A stretch of DNA of 64,000 bases from Cristatella mucedo (taxonomy: Eukaryota > Bryozoa > Phylactolaemata > Cristatellidae), in assembly GCA_009760855.2 (NCBI GenBank), contig WPIO01000062.1, positions 126,001 through 190,000 on the forward strand, read 5' to 3'. A model generated the notes under the pieces. That model worked only from the letters and a program-made list of their open reading frames with translations, was not told the origin of the DNA and searched no databases. This document shows, piece by piece, positions 1 to 12,200 of this stretch. Position numbers and translations under genes: made by a program. Numbering within the stretch: position 1 is the stretch's first letter; each line of letters opens with the position of its first letter.

Positions 1-93
1 TGGCAAGGCTCAACAGTGCCACCGCCAATACATCAAGGTCGTAAAGCAACTTCGGTCTGCAATACAAATTCGTAAGCTAAATAGCTAGCTTAC

Positions 94-277
94 CGTTTTT
101 TCCACAGTAGCTGCGGTTAAAGCCTTCGTGACAAATGCTATCTATAGCTTCCTCAGCAGTTCCATGCCACAGCATCCGTTCCACGTCTCGTGACGAATTG
201 GTTGCCATTGTGTCTTTCACCTTCTGTTTGTAGGCGGTATATTGTTTCCATAAATGAGTGTTTTCAACACGAGTCAT
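94..277 (-). CDS. Exon: start of the PARP catalytic (ADP-ribosyltransferase) domain
   Basis: The acceptor GCCTTTCCGCAG precedes 277 and the donor AAAACG|GTAAGC follows 94 (184 nt, phase 0 in, phase 1 out). The frame reads [25 protein letters not shown] and [13 protein letters not shown]. The histidine in WHGT binds NAD in all PARPs, and GFNRSYxGxN is the loop found in PARP10, 14 and 15. The second and third catalytic positions lie beyond the left edge, so transfer chemistry (mono or poly) cannot be judged. The first about 40 residues of the domain should lie between 3216 and 277 but were not found. Confidence 0.9.
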
Positions 278-3200
278 CTGCGGAAAGGCATATCGAGGTG
301 TAATCAGGAATGATGCCATTCATAAACTTGAAGCGAGCAGATAAATTAAAGCGAGCAGCACAGCGATGCGTCGCTGATGAGCGAAAGTAACCGGCAACGA
401 CTGTTTTGCAAGGCTCATTGATATTAAATGCGGAAAGAAACCAGATGTAGACGTGACGAACTATTAAAAGCAAGCGTGAGGAAATCGCACACTTATTCGA
501 GAGACAAAAAAGCTGCAATACGGATTAGTGGCTAAACACTTTTCCAGATTCCGGATCTGTTTCAAATGAGGGCTTGAAGGGACTCTAAAAAGCATTCCGA
601 GAGATGCCCTCCCAGGGCCTTAGTTTCGAGTGAATCGAACGTGAGAGGACTAACTTTCCTGAAGATTTTTTCTGAATAGAAATTGGTATCTTTGCCTTAG
701 CAAGTCCACATCATTTGCAGTATTATGCAGCTTAAAATAGGCAGACTTGACTGTGGAGCTGATTCGGTCATCTAGTGAAAACTCACTTTGGAACAGGTGA
801 CCCAGATTTCGTGCAGATGCTGCCGAAGATATACTGGAAGAGACAATTTTTAAGGTAATAATTTCTAATTTCTCACATGGTTTGCCCATAACTAGTAGGT
901 TGGTTTTACCTTCATGCACTTCGAGAAAACTTTTAAAATCTAATTGTCGTTTTCATTGCAAACTTTAAGCGTTCGTGTAGCTCTTCAAATATTTTTGAGA
1001 AATGAAAGCTCAATGGCAGAAACTCTTAGCTCGGAAGCCTCTGTTGTCATAATAAGAGACTTTTTACCCCAGCATCGACAGTCTGAAGGTGTTTCTCAGC
1101 TCTGCAGATCTCTTTGGACATATTTATAAAGAAATAACTTGTGAGCAATTCTTAAAATATGTCTCCCTTAAACAAATTATAATCACAGGTGGAAAATGAC
1201 ACGAAAATCACGAATCGAAGGCATTGCTATAGTGACCCGTCTATCCCCAACTGAAAAATCCCAAATCGCTTGCTCCTTTCGATTTTGAGGATCGCGTTGA
1301 ATTATTGTGCCAAAGCGACACATTCAAACAGGCGTCCAAGGTCACTCTTTAATTCTGTTAGTCGTTCCCGTAATTTTGGAGGGGACGAGGCTAAAGTTTT
1401 AACAGAGATCGCACGTTTTGCCTAGTAGGGGTCCTGTGCTAAGGCACTTGATGACGTGGCCGAGTGTTACCACTTCTATGCAACAGCTTCTGGTTAGTTC
1501 TAGTGAGTCGTCGATACTTAGCAGCCTACAGAGCTGATAAGTCCAGTGGTTTTCTGTGAACTCTTTTGGCACCAATGCTACCCTTTTTTTTAGCCTTGTC
1601 TATTGACTCCAGATGGCAACAAATGGTCTTCTAGTCACAATTTAACTTTCAATTATATAATTTTCTAAAAACTACCGTACGTTTGAGAAAATATTTTCGC
1701 TGCCTTTAAAATGAAATTGTAACATTTCTGTAAGCAGACTTTATTCTATGCTCACAGAGAGGAGCACAAATCGAAAAGGATCTCCAGCTCTTCTAAAATA
1801 CGGTCCACTTTCCTATAGTCAGAATCTCCTCGCAGAACGATCAGCAACGCCCCGATGCCTCTTTAAACAGTCTCTTAAATCCGTCTTAAAAAAAAGACTC
1901 GCGCGTCTCTCCATAGCCCTATCTATAAAAATGGGAAGATTCTCTCCGGAGAAAAACTTTGCAGCAGCAAGCACTGTCCAGAAAGGTTGTTTAGGACCTA
2001 AAGATTATCAGTAATCCCCATTTTGTTGACAGCCTGAAGTTCTGCACCCAAAGGCAAGCCACACAGAAGTAGCTAGAGACTCAACCGTCGAAAACGAAAC
2101 AGGCCCGAAACCGAACGCTTGCCACTCGGCAAGCCTCTTAAGATCTGTCTTCCTATTAGAATCTCCAAAAATGCGATTGCCCCACTATAAAAAGGACTAT
2201 GATAGCCCTTCTAGAAACCGACTCGGAATGTGTATGCGAAACGTGCATAGGTCCGGCAACCTTTGTAGCCCCATCTAACTTAATGGTGGACCTCTAGTTA
2301 ATCCTGGTAGTCTTTCCAGGAAAGCCCGGTTTTCCATCCACGAGAGGCTAACGGACTTCCAAAGGCAAGCCAAAAGGAATATGCCGGGGGCTGGTTTCAC
2401 CCAGTGAGGTACTTACCTCGACCAAGGTCAAGGTGAACGCGTATTGATGACCGAGGTCGTGGGCTCGAGCCCCATGGCATATATGAAACGCCTGAGTACA
2501 GATTAAATTTATTTTAGGATGCTATGCAAATAAATTGTAATTTTACAAGTACTTTTTATCCCACGTAAATGGGGGCTTGAACAGCTGTAGTAGGCTCCCA
2601 GCCCTTCAGCCCTTCAGCCAGATCCGAAGGGTTTGCTTCAGCTCCCTCGACTCAGTGTGCTCACTGTTGTACTGCTCACTGTTGTACTGCTGGTCGGTAG
2701 CCAAGTCCTAAACGGTGGATCCTCGGTTGACTTTAACTGAAATCCTCAAGAAATGCTGAAATAATCACTGGACTTTACCATGACTTCAAACCATGGGGTG
2801 CAGACACAACAAAACAAACAAATATGGAAGTGCTTGGTGCTATCCTGGAATAACCTCCTACGGCAGGAAATCAAAGCTTGCATTTCACTTTGCAGCAAAT
2901 GTGAAACGCCTAGAGAAAGATTAAGTTCTCTGAGGGCGCTTTATCAAGTGAATTATTATTATTATTATAAAGCTTGATTTCAATGAAATGTTGGTTCAAA
3001 AGACTGCTGACGCTTACAATGCCCGAAAAGTTATGATGGACTCCATTTCTCGATGAAAGCAAAAATGGCACTACACCCGATCTGCCACAAATGAGCCTAC
3101 CAAGTCAGACCAACTCGCTATTTGATGAAAGCAGCAGGGCAGCACAATGACTCTGACGACGTACACACAATAAAAACTATGCAAGCATTTCTCCTTATGA

Positions 3201-3606
3201 CACCGACGGATTTACCAAAATTATCTTATACTTATGACGCCACAAACTCCCCAGGCTGTCATCAAGTGCACATTCAATTCTCTTATACTCAGTCGTCCAC
3301 AAGCCCACTGCGCTAGTGGCATATCCATCGGTGATTGACCAGGTAGCAGGAGTACATCGCACTGGAATACGAAACAAAAAATACTGCATCAGGACTGAAA
3401 GCCCGCGATCTTGTACACAGCATTTTCATGAAGTCCGTGGGCCAGCACGTATAATTCTGGGTGTGGGAGATTATACAATCAGTAAGTAATATCTAGTGGC
3501 TTCAGTACACGTTAAAGTTTGTACTGAGAGCACAGAGCTGCCAGATAAAATTCACAAACTCATTCAAATCTAGATTGTGATATATATATATATATCAAAA
3601 AGAGTG

Positions 3607-3675
<69 letters not shown>

Positions 3676-6600
3676 TATATATAGTTATACCATATAATAT
3701 ATATGGTTATACCCTTGAAGGTACATGTAATGTGGCCTAACAAAAAACAGAGACGCGAGCTGTAATATACATTTAAATAGATGCAGACAGAACTCGCGAG
3801 ATTATTCATTCTTCACGGTCAAAACCAGAAGAATCAAGAAGATGCCGAGAAGCTCTACAAGCAGGAATAGGGATATCGCACGGTTGATGCAAATTAAGCT
3901 ATGCATATTCATCTTTCTGAATTTTTTGCTGACTTCGGACGCAGGGGCTGCATGGACCAAAAGCAGAGGCTTATAGTGATCGTAACTAACTCTATCTACT
4001 AGATGCTAAATATTAGAAAAGCAGCAGTCAATTGTTCACTTTTACAAAGAAGGGAAGCCGGAGCTAAATGCGGAGCAGGACTATTTCGCTGCGGCCTCGA
4101 CGGCTCATCGGCTCTCACCCTGTGCTCCTACTCGGCGATGCTTAAGCAATGCCTCTTGGAGACATTTAGAAGCTCTGGAGAGGGAGTTTGCATCCACGCT
4201 GGTCACTTTTATCTCGTGCTCCGTGCTGTCTATGTCAATGCCCACGTCCAGCCAAGAACTCAGTTTCCTGATTGAGTCTAGCTGCAAATCAAACAGCCTC
4301 TATGCATGCGGCAATTGATTAAGTTCGGCTAAGCATAGCAAATGACCACATTCCTCAGCAAGCTGGAGTCGTGATCGGAGATAGTCTGTAGTGCTGTTTG
4401 CGACAATAATTAGCAGCTAAAACAATCCTATGAACCTTACATGGCACAGTTTTGCAGCTACTCTGGACTTACGAAGTTAAGACTTACAGTGAAGCATATA
4501 CAGTATCTGATAGCTTATATATGCTAATAATTATACAAAGGGAAAACAGCTTTCAAACTGAGGAGAGAAAAAGGAATTCGGAGAAAAGTTATGGTAATCA
4601 TATTAGTGGGAAAAGAGGTAGAACAAGAAAACGATGACTCGGAGACAAGTTTCTTTGGCAGCCAAAGAGAAGTACAAATATGAGCAGAACGACAAGGGGC
4701 AAAACTAGCCGTGTTTGAACGGGTTCATTAGAAGATCCATATTGGTACCGTTGAAGTAATTCCTCGATGTCCAAAGAGCAGTGCAATAGCTTATCACAAG
4801 GTATACAGCAGGTTCACAGCCACGGCATAATAATATCCCAATCAAGCTCAGTCAAAAAAAATAAAGTTAGGGTGAATCAGCCAGGACGTTCAAAGCAATT
4901 TAATGTGCTGGGCAGCGAGTTTGAGACTGTAGATATTTCACCACGCAAATTTCACCACGTAAAAATTGGAAGACCGTGTACTTTACTGTTGCATCAAAGC
5001 TGAACACAATATCAAACTATTTAAATTAAAAAATCACTAGAAGACAACACGGACGAAATGTTACCAAACGAAAACTTAAAGCAGCCTGAGACAGAAAGAT
5101 GCCAGCATGCAGCACATCCAAGGCGGCTCGAATTCGGGTCCACTAAAGCTTTCTGTTGAAGAGAAATGCGGGTATATCCAGAGAGCGGCACGATCAATCT
5201 GCAACGACCAAGTTAAGGTCTTAGCACATCGTAATACGGGTTCAACCTTTTTGCAGTGAAGATATATCTAACTGTAGCTCGATTCTAACCACCGTCGGCT
5301 CTGCTTTTAATAGTGCCTGGGTATCGGGTACAATTGATTGGTGATTCTTGTATTGATATGCCACGATTCTTGTATTTGATGCTCATTTATAGGAACTTCA
5401 CGGGCGCATGCAAGGTAGCCAAAAACATAACACCTAGAAAGTAGTCTCGCTATACGAACTCTTCTGACACCTGAAAAAAATGAATTCGTGAATCACTGGC
5501 TTACTTGACTTTCAGTCAAAGACGAGATGACTTCTTTTGGTTCCCTGATTTCCTCGGTAATCAGATGGCTTCTACAGGTGCTCACCAGTTGCTGCAGAGC
5601 ACTGTTGACCTCTTCAGTATTAGCTCCGCAGATTCTATAGTCGACATGTGCTGCCCTCGGCAAGACTTTGACAGCATCCGTTATTGCCTCAGTGATGCCG
5701 TCCACTCGGGACCGCTTTAACAGCTCTTCTTCCAAAAGACTGTCAAAGTCTATGAATTTAGCTGCAAAAAAACCTTCGCTCGAATAGTAAGGTCTTTGCA
5801 CAATTGCTTCTGCCCAACATAGAGCGTCTAGGCTGCACCTCTGGAAAGTCATAACAATAACAATAATAATAGTAATGCATTTGATATAGCACCCTCAGAG
5901 AACTCAATCTGTTTCTCGGCACTTTACATTTGCTGCAAAGGAAGCACGATTGAAAGATTAGTGGTAGTATGCTCGCCAGTGTATAGCCAGTAATAGCCAG
6001 TTCCACAGTCTAGGGCCTGCAGAGTTAAAGCTTCTGTGGCCAATGGTCTTTAATCGTAGCACGGAACAGCCAATTTATTGTCCGTAGAGGACCTGAGGGC
6101 ACGAGGAGGCTGAAACTGGTGCAGCAGTTTAGCTAGGTATGAAGGAGAAAAAGCCATGGGGGGCCTTGTGGGTCAGCCATAGAAGCTCCTTAGAAGTAAC
6201 AATACATTTGTCTAGCACCCTCAGAGAACTTAATTGCTTGCTACTCAGTTTACATCTGCTGTAAAGGATGCATGATCAAATGGTTAGTATTAGCATGCTC
6301 AATGTCAAAAACAAGCCTAACCTGGCTAGAGGCGACATGCACAGGGTCAGCATGCAAATATGGTTAGTGGCAGTGTCAGCATGCATAAGCACACAAAGGA
6401 TGAATGACATGGACCCACTACATGCTATGATAACTAAATGCGTTTTAGAAAATATTTTAATATCCTCAGGGGATGTCATTATGTCAGTCGGGAGTGAGTT
6501 CCAGGCTTTGGGAGCATTCTTCTTCAGCAAAAGAGACACATGACTGAAATCTGGGATTTGCTTACTATCCTTGCAGCCATATTCATCACTATCTGCAATG

Positions 6601-9156
6601 GCCTAGTGGCTAATCATATACACAGGAGAAATAAAGTCTTTAAAGGCTCCTTTTCAACATATGTAACGGAACTAGGAAGAGATATAGTCCTCTTTAGTCT
6701 GCTTATAAATGCTATACACACACACACACACACACACACATATAGCATGATATGTGTATATACGTGTATACAAATATATCTGTCAAACTATTAATCAATG
6801 CCATTAACTTGAAATGTAAAATACATAGAAAGAGATTAGGTTCTCCGAGGGTGCTATGTAAATGTATTATTAATATCATTACCACCATTAAATATAAGCA
6901 AATACTTACATTTTGGAGCAATAATTCCTGCTGCCATTGGTGAAATTACTGCGACAGCTGCGGCTGCAGGTGTACGTTCTGCAGCGTTTACCTCTCCATA
7001 ATCCGTGATTCCTAAAACATGTAATAGTATTGATAGACCTATTAAAATAATGGTAACACGAAAATAAAATGCCTTCAACCACCTCAACAAAAATCCAATC
7101 AGAGGTCCACAGTTACTAGCTAACCGTATGTTTACAAGCTTGTAGAACGCTGAGCTGGTTTGGTTCAGCGGTTCAGTGGTTAAGGTGCTCGCACCCACCA
7201 AGGCCTGGCTAAGGTCATGGGTTCGAGCCCCGAGGCATATGTGAAGCACCTGAATAGAGGTTAGGCTCTCTTGGGTCAAGACGAGATGTCACAAATGCAT
7301 GGACAAAGTTGGATATGGTTTCCCAGTCTAAGAAGGCAGAAATTTTTTGTAATGTTACCTAGTTGAACAAATGTGAGTCGTCCGGTAGGCTATGTCAAAT
7401 TGCCAGGGGGGGCACTAGGCTCTTCTGCTGCTAAATATAGAAGGTAATTGAATAAGCTGGTCCTTAACTTTTCAATAGGCTGATCATGCTCTCAAACCAT
7501 TGTCGTGGCTGCTGAGTGGAATTGAGCACATTCATCTTACTTTCAATGCACTCTCTAAATTGTCTGAGGTATTGCACGTTTTCAAGGCTGGCCGATGGTG
7601 CAAAACATGCAAAACAAAGACATGCTTACCTAAACATCACTGCATCACATGAATTAATATTTGGTTCTCACCATTAAGACATGCTGATTGAACAGTACAA
7701 CCAATTATTACTTATTGCTCTAAAACCGACCAGAGAACTGCATCTACGAGTTTGTTGTCCGTGTGCAATTAGTGCATCTATCCCTTGCCATTGTTACTAA
7801 CTTCTACCTCTCAGATTCCCATACTCTTATGACTATCATGATATCATATTCTTATATGATATTGATATCAGGATATCATATTCACTACTCGTATGGCTAT
7901 CATTTCTTGACTTGCAAAACAAGAAAGAGCCATACATTTAGAGTATCTCACCAGAGCTTACTATGACAAGGCCATGCAAATAGCCCCTCCAACTATGCTG
8001 CATCAGGCATGGCCCGGATGTGGCATTTTAGGCACTTTAAACGTCAATATTACTTTTACCTTAACTTCTTATTTTGAATAATTTGCCTCTATAATTTTAA
8101 TAGCATCGTAACAATAAAAACTTGAATGAGCAAAAGGGAAAAATGAATACCTTCATTTTAATAAAGCATGGAGCCAGAGAGAGAGATATATATATATATA
8201 TATCTAGGCTATGGCTCGGGTGAAATTTCTCAGCAGCTTTTATAAGATGAATTTTTCACCTGTCATTTCCGAATGGCCCATTATGAATCTTTCATTGTGA
8301 GCTGCTTATAGCTCGAAATTAGATGCTCCGCTGTAGAGTTGGCTGCTTCTGGATGATGGAGGAAAATGGGAGCTTGCACATTTGAATCGAGTGCAAATAT
8401 TTTAAGAACAGCCATTAAGGCAGCAGGACTTCGCCGACTCAAGGAGCAAGACTTTACAGTAGCCAGGCAGGATCATCAACTGAAGTGCTGTCTATTTGCG
8501 GTAGCAGTTTAGACTTGCAGCCTCATGTCTTAAACTAAAATGAAGGCACTACCTGTAAATTATCCATTACACAGGAATGCCTTGACCGGTGAACATAAGA
8601 CAGCTACTGCTTTGCAATGCAGTATTATTCCTCTTTTATCAATATCAAAGGGCCTACTGATTCAGCGAAGGCACTAGGACTCAGCTTCAAGGCTAAATGA
8701 CGCCAAATGAAAAGCACCTAGAAAGAGATTGAGTTCTCTGAGGGCGCTTTATCAAGTGCATTACTATTATTATTATTATTAAATCAATTTTGGCTTGTTA
8801 CGGAATTTAAATGCATTACCAAGGAGAATAATTAACTAGATATTATCAAGTTATCAACCTGTATAGTTTTTAACATGAGAGAGTCGGTCCGAGATTTCTG
8901 AAACAAAAGTGGTTGACTTCATGCTTTTGTTTTGCACTGCGAGATTTATCGTACAACTATGACGGTACAGCTAAGATGAGTGTCATACCAAACATATCGG
9001 ACGAAAATTTATTATTTTGCATATGCAGCTTCAGCATGCACTCTCACCGTTGAAATTGAACATTGAGTCATGTATTGAATAATAAAAAATAGTGATGAGC
9101 AAGATTTTGATGAGAGAGCATCAATTATTACATCCTTAATTCTTTAAAGATTAGCT

Positions 9157-9203
<47 letters not shown>

Positions 9204-12200
9204 ATGTGAACGAGCCTGGCCAGTTCAATTCTCTTAGCAATGCTCTGCCGGTCAGTGAGTCATTTCGGCTGAGCATTTTCGTAGCTATAGGCTTATATGC
9301 ATGACCTTCAGTTTTCACATTGAGTATGGTGTACCCACAATATTTCGCGGCTATACGCTTGCAAAATATAAAATAAATAATTTTTAAATTAGTACATACT
9401 AAAAGAGCCACCTGTGGTCAATGTAACAATAGTAATGGTAATATTAGGCTTGATAAAGCGCCCTCGGATAACTCAATCTCTTTCTAGGCGTTTTATATTT
9501 GCTGCAATAATAGCTCCAGTCTAAATTCCTGTGTCAGGGCAGACAATATGCGCTGTTCTTAGTGGCCGAGTGCTCAAATGAGAAATTAGCTAGATTTCTA
9601 TAAAGCTATTTATCACAATTGCATGAACTAATTATGCGATGAGACCAAAATTCAAGCGAACAAGTGAATGCAGATTTTCGGGGCTGAAGACGTTGCCCAC
9701 GATCGAGACAGATTCCTTATTCTTCTCTATATGTGGGCCCAAAAATCGTACGAAGACTCACCGGTGGACTTAGTTATATTGAACCAAGCTATCAGTTCAC
9801 CGATATATTCCTTTAAGCCTTTCTTCTTTGGGCTGCAGGCATGGATTAGAGCATTCTCAAAGAAACATAAATGACTGTGCTCGAAAATGACGAATTTGAC
9901 GAGCTTTAGATGAGTGTGTTTGTGCCCTTTGAGGAATCTCACAGCAGCATCCACCATGGATTGAGCAACAGTAGATGCAGATTTTCCGTAGCCACCTACG
10001 ACAAGGAACACAAATCTTCAAATGTCATGCTCTTTCAAAGCTCCAACGGCCATCCTGTTATAAAAAGGCTACACTTTAAACAGCTCATATATAGTAAGCA
10101 AGACAGCTGCAGGGTCAGTGTGTGGTGACAATGAGCACTGCAAATAAATCGTAGTAGCACTCTATTAACTTCCTCCAGGCTAACCTTCAGCAAGTGAATG
10201 AAAGGCCTCCATTAGCATCCAAGAGCGGGAAAGTACTACTGCTCTCTTATCATGGTGCATCAAAGCACTCTCAATATTGTGATGCTAATTATGATGCCGA
10301 GTACAACGGAAAATTTTAATCGCAGGGGAAGTGGCATGTGAGGTGCTAGGTGAGTAAGTGCCACTAACGCCTCACGAGTGTGTAGCAAGGTGCTTCCAGC
10401 CGACTACTTTGCCAAACCTGCTATTGTATTCCTTTTGCTGGCAAAGAAAGTAAGGGCAACTTGTGCAAGCACCAAGAAGTCTGTCCGGGTAGTCGTATAC
10501 ATGGAGATAGCTGGTAGCAATAGTCGGCGAATAGCAAAAGTCAGCTCCAGCCACTACTCTATGACATCAGCTGCAAAAATTGCTATTGCTTAGAATCCCT
10601 AATAAGAGCTCAGTTAAATTGGTAAATAAGACCTCTTGGCCTGTGCTCAGCATAATTTCTGCACCTGAACGAACTTCACTGTGATCTGCGTGACCGATTA
10701 CCTTTGTCCCAGGCCAGAGGCTTAATTTAGTTTTCGGAGCTGCTCAGAGCAAACAAATACAAGCTGATTTAACAGCCTCTTTTTTTATAACGACAGAAGA
10801 GTCTTTACGGACATCACGGACGCTTGTGGTGGCAATAAAGGATCGCCCACTGCAGGATTCGAACCCATGATTTCGAGACCAAGGTCGTGAACAGCAACCG
10901 CCTAACCTAGTGTGACATCACGGCACACCAAACAAGCTAGCAGGTCTCTGGCACAGACACACTGAACAAGGTTGGAGCAGCAAAAACCGCGAGTTGAAGG
11001 CAAGATACTTCCATTACACTTTTTTCTTTTATGCTCGAAGCTTGTCTAGCATTGCTCTTCTATAATTCCACATCTTCCAGCTGCTAGTTGCTCTCACATC
11101 TTTTGTGACCTTTTGAATGTCAATCCCGATAGTACAGACTGTCCATTACAGACTTCTTTAGTCCCAGCCATTTGAAATTCAACTTGGCGGTATGCCCAAG
11201 TTAGTTGTCAATCCACATTCACCACAAACCACTAACGGTCAATCCCACTGGATATTACTTTTTTAAGGATCAGCTAGCTTAGCTCACACAGGAGGAAAAA
11301 ATTCAAAACCCATGTGAGATGGTGTTCTTGATCCACTGAATTTATTCTTAAGCCTTCTTATTGTCGCTAGGTCTCTGAACCTTGATTTGGCCATTTTATT
11401 CAGAAATACACCAGTTAAATGGAGAAAAACATGCACAACATTTTCAATACAGTGTTGCCGCATCAATAATGTGCCAAGAAGGTCATTCAGTCAATGCTGC
11501 TAAGGCTGTAAGCAGCAAAATCAGCTGCACAGAGGAGTAAGGCAGGTCAGTTGGAAGGCGCCAGACAGTATGAACGAGTGCAGTTTGCTTGCAACCGGTA
11601 CAGGATCAGATGCTCAGCACTAAGATGTTGCAGGTATATCTCAGGCTCGTAAGCTTCGATTCCCTACGTCACAAAATCTGATAACTATCGCCAGACGCTT
11701 GGCTATGCTAGATACTACAGCATTGCTTATGGCAGAACAAATCTGTTATAAAAGACGAGGTACGAGGTATTAACAGACGAGGTACCTGCTTCCTCCATCC
11801 AAAGCCAGAGCTGCTATGACTGCAAGCACAATCTTTTCAACCTAGTAAACCGCATGGGCAGATCTGGCTTGCATTCCTGAACCAAGTTCACTATAATGAC
11901 ACGGCTAAATTTCCTCCAGCCTATCAAACTCAATAAAGATGACATTCACTCCTTTCTCACAGACCTAAACTTTTTGAGTCCACATACTGCCGTCAAATGG
12001 GAACAGATGAAAACGGAAGTGGCATATTACCTTATGCTCGTATAGTAAGAAAAAATCCGTCATTTCAATAAGACATCGAAAATGGTAAAGGCCATTTGAT
12101 TGATATTCGTTCAATAGGGGAAAGAGCATCTGTCGCAGTAGTCACCTCGCTTCCACCATCCTAATGGTACAGCACGTCCACGCCATTCTTGCCTTTGATA

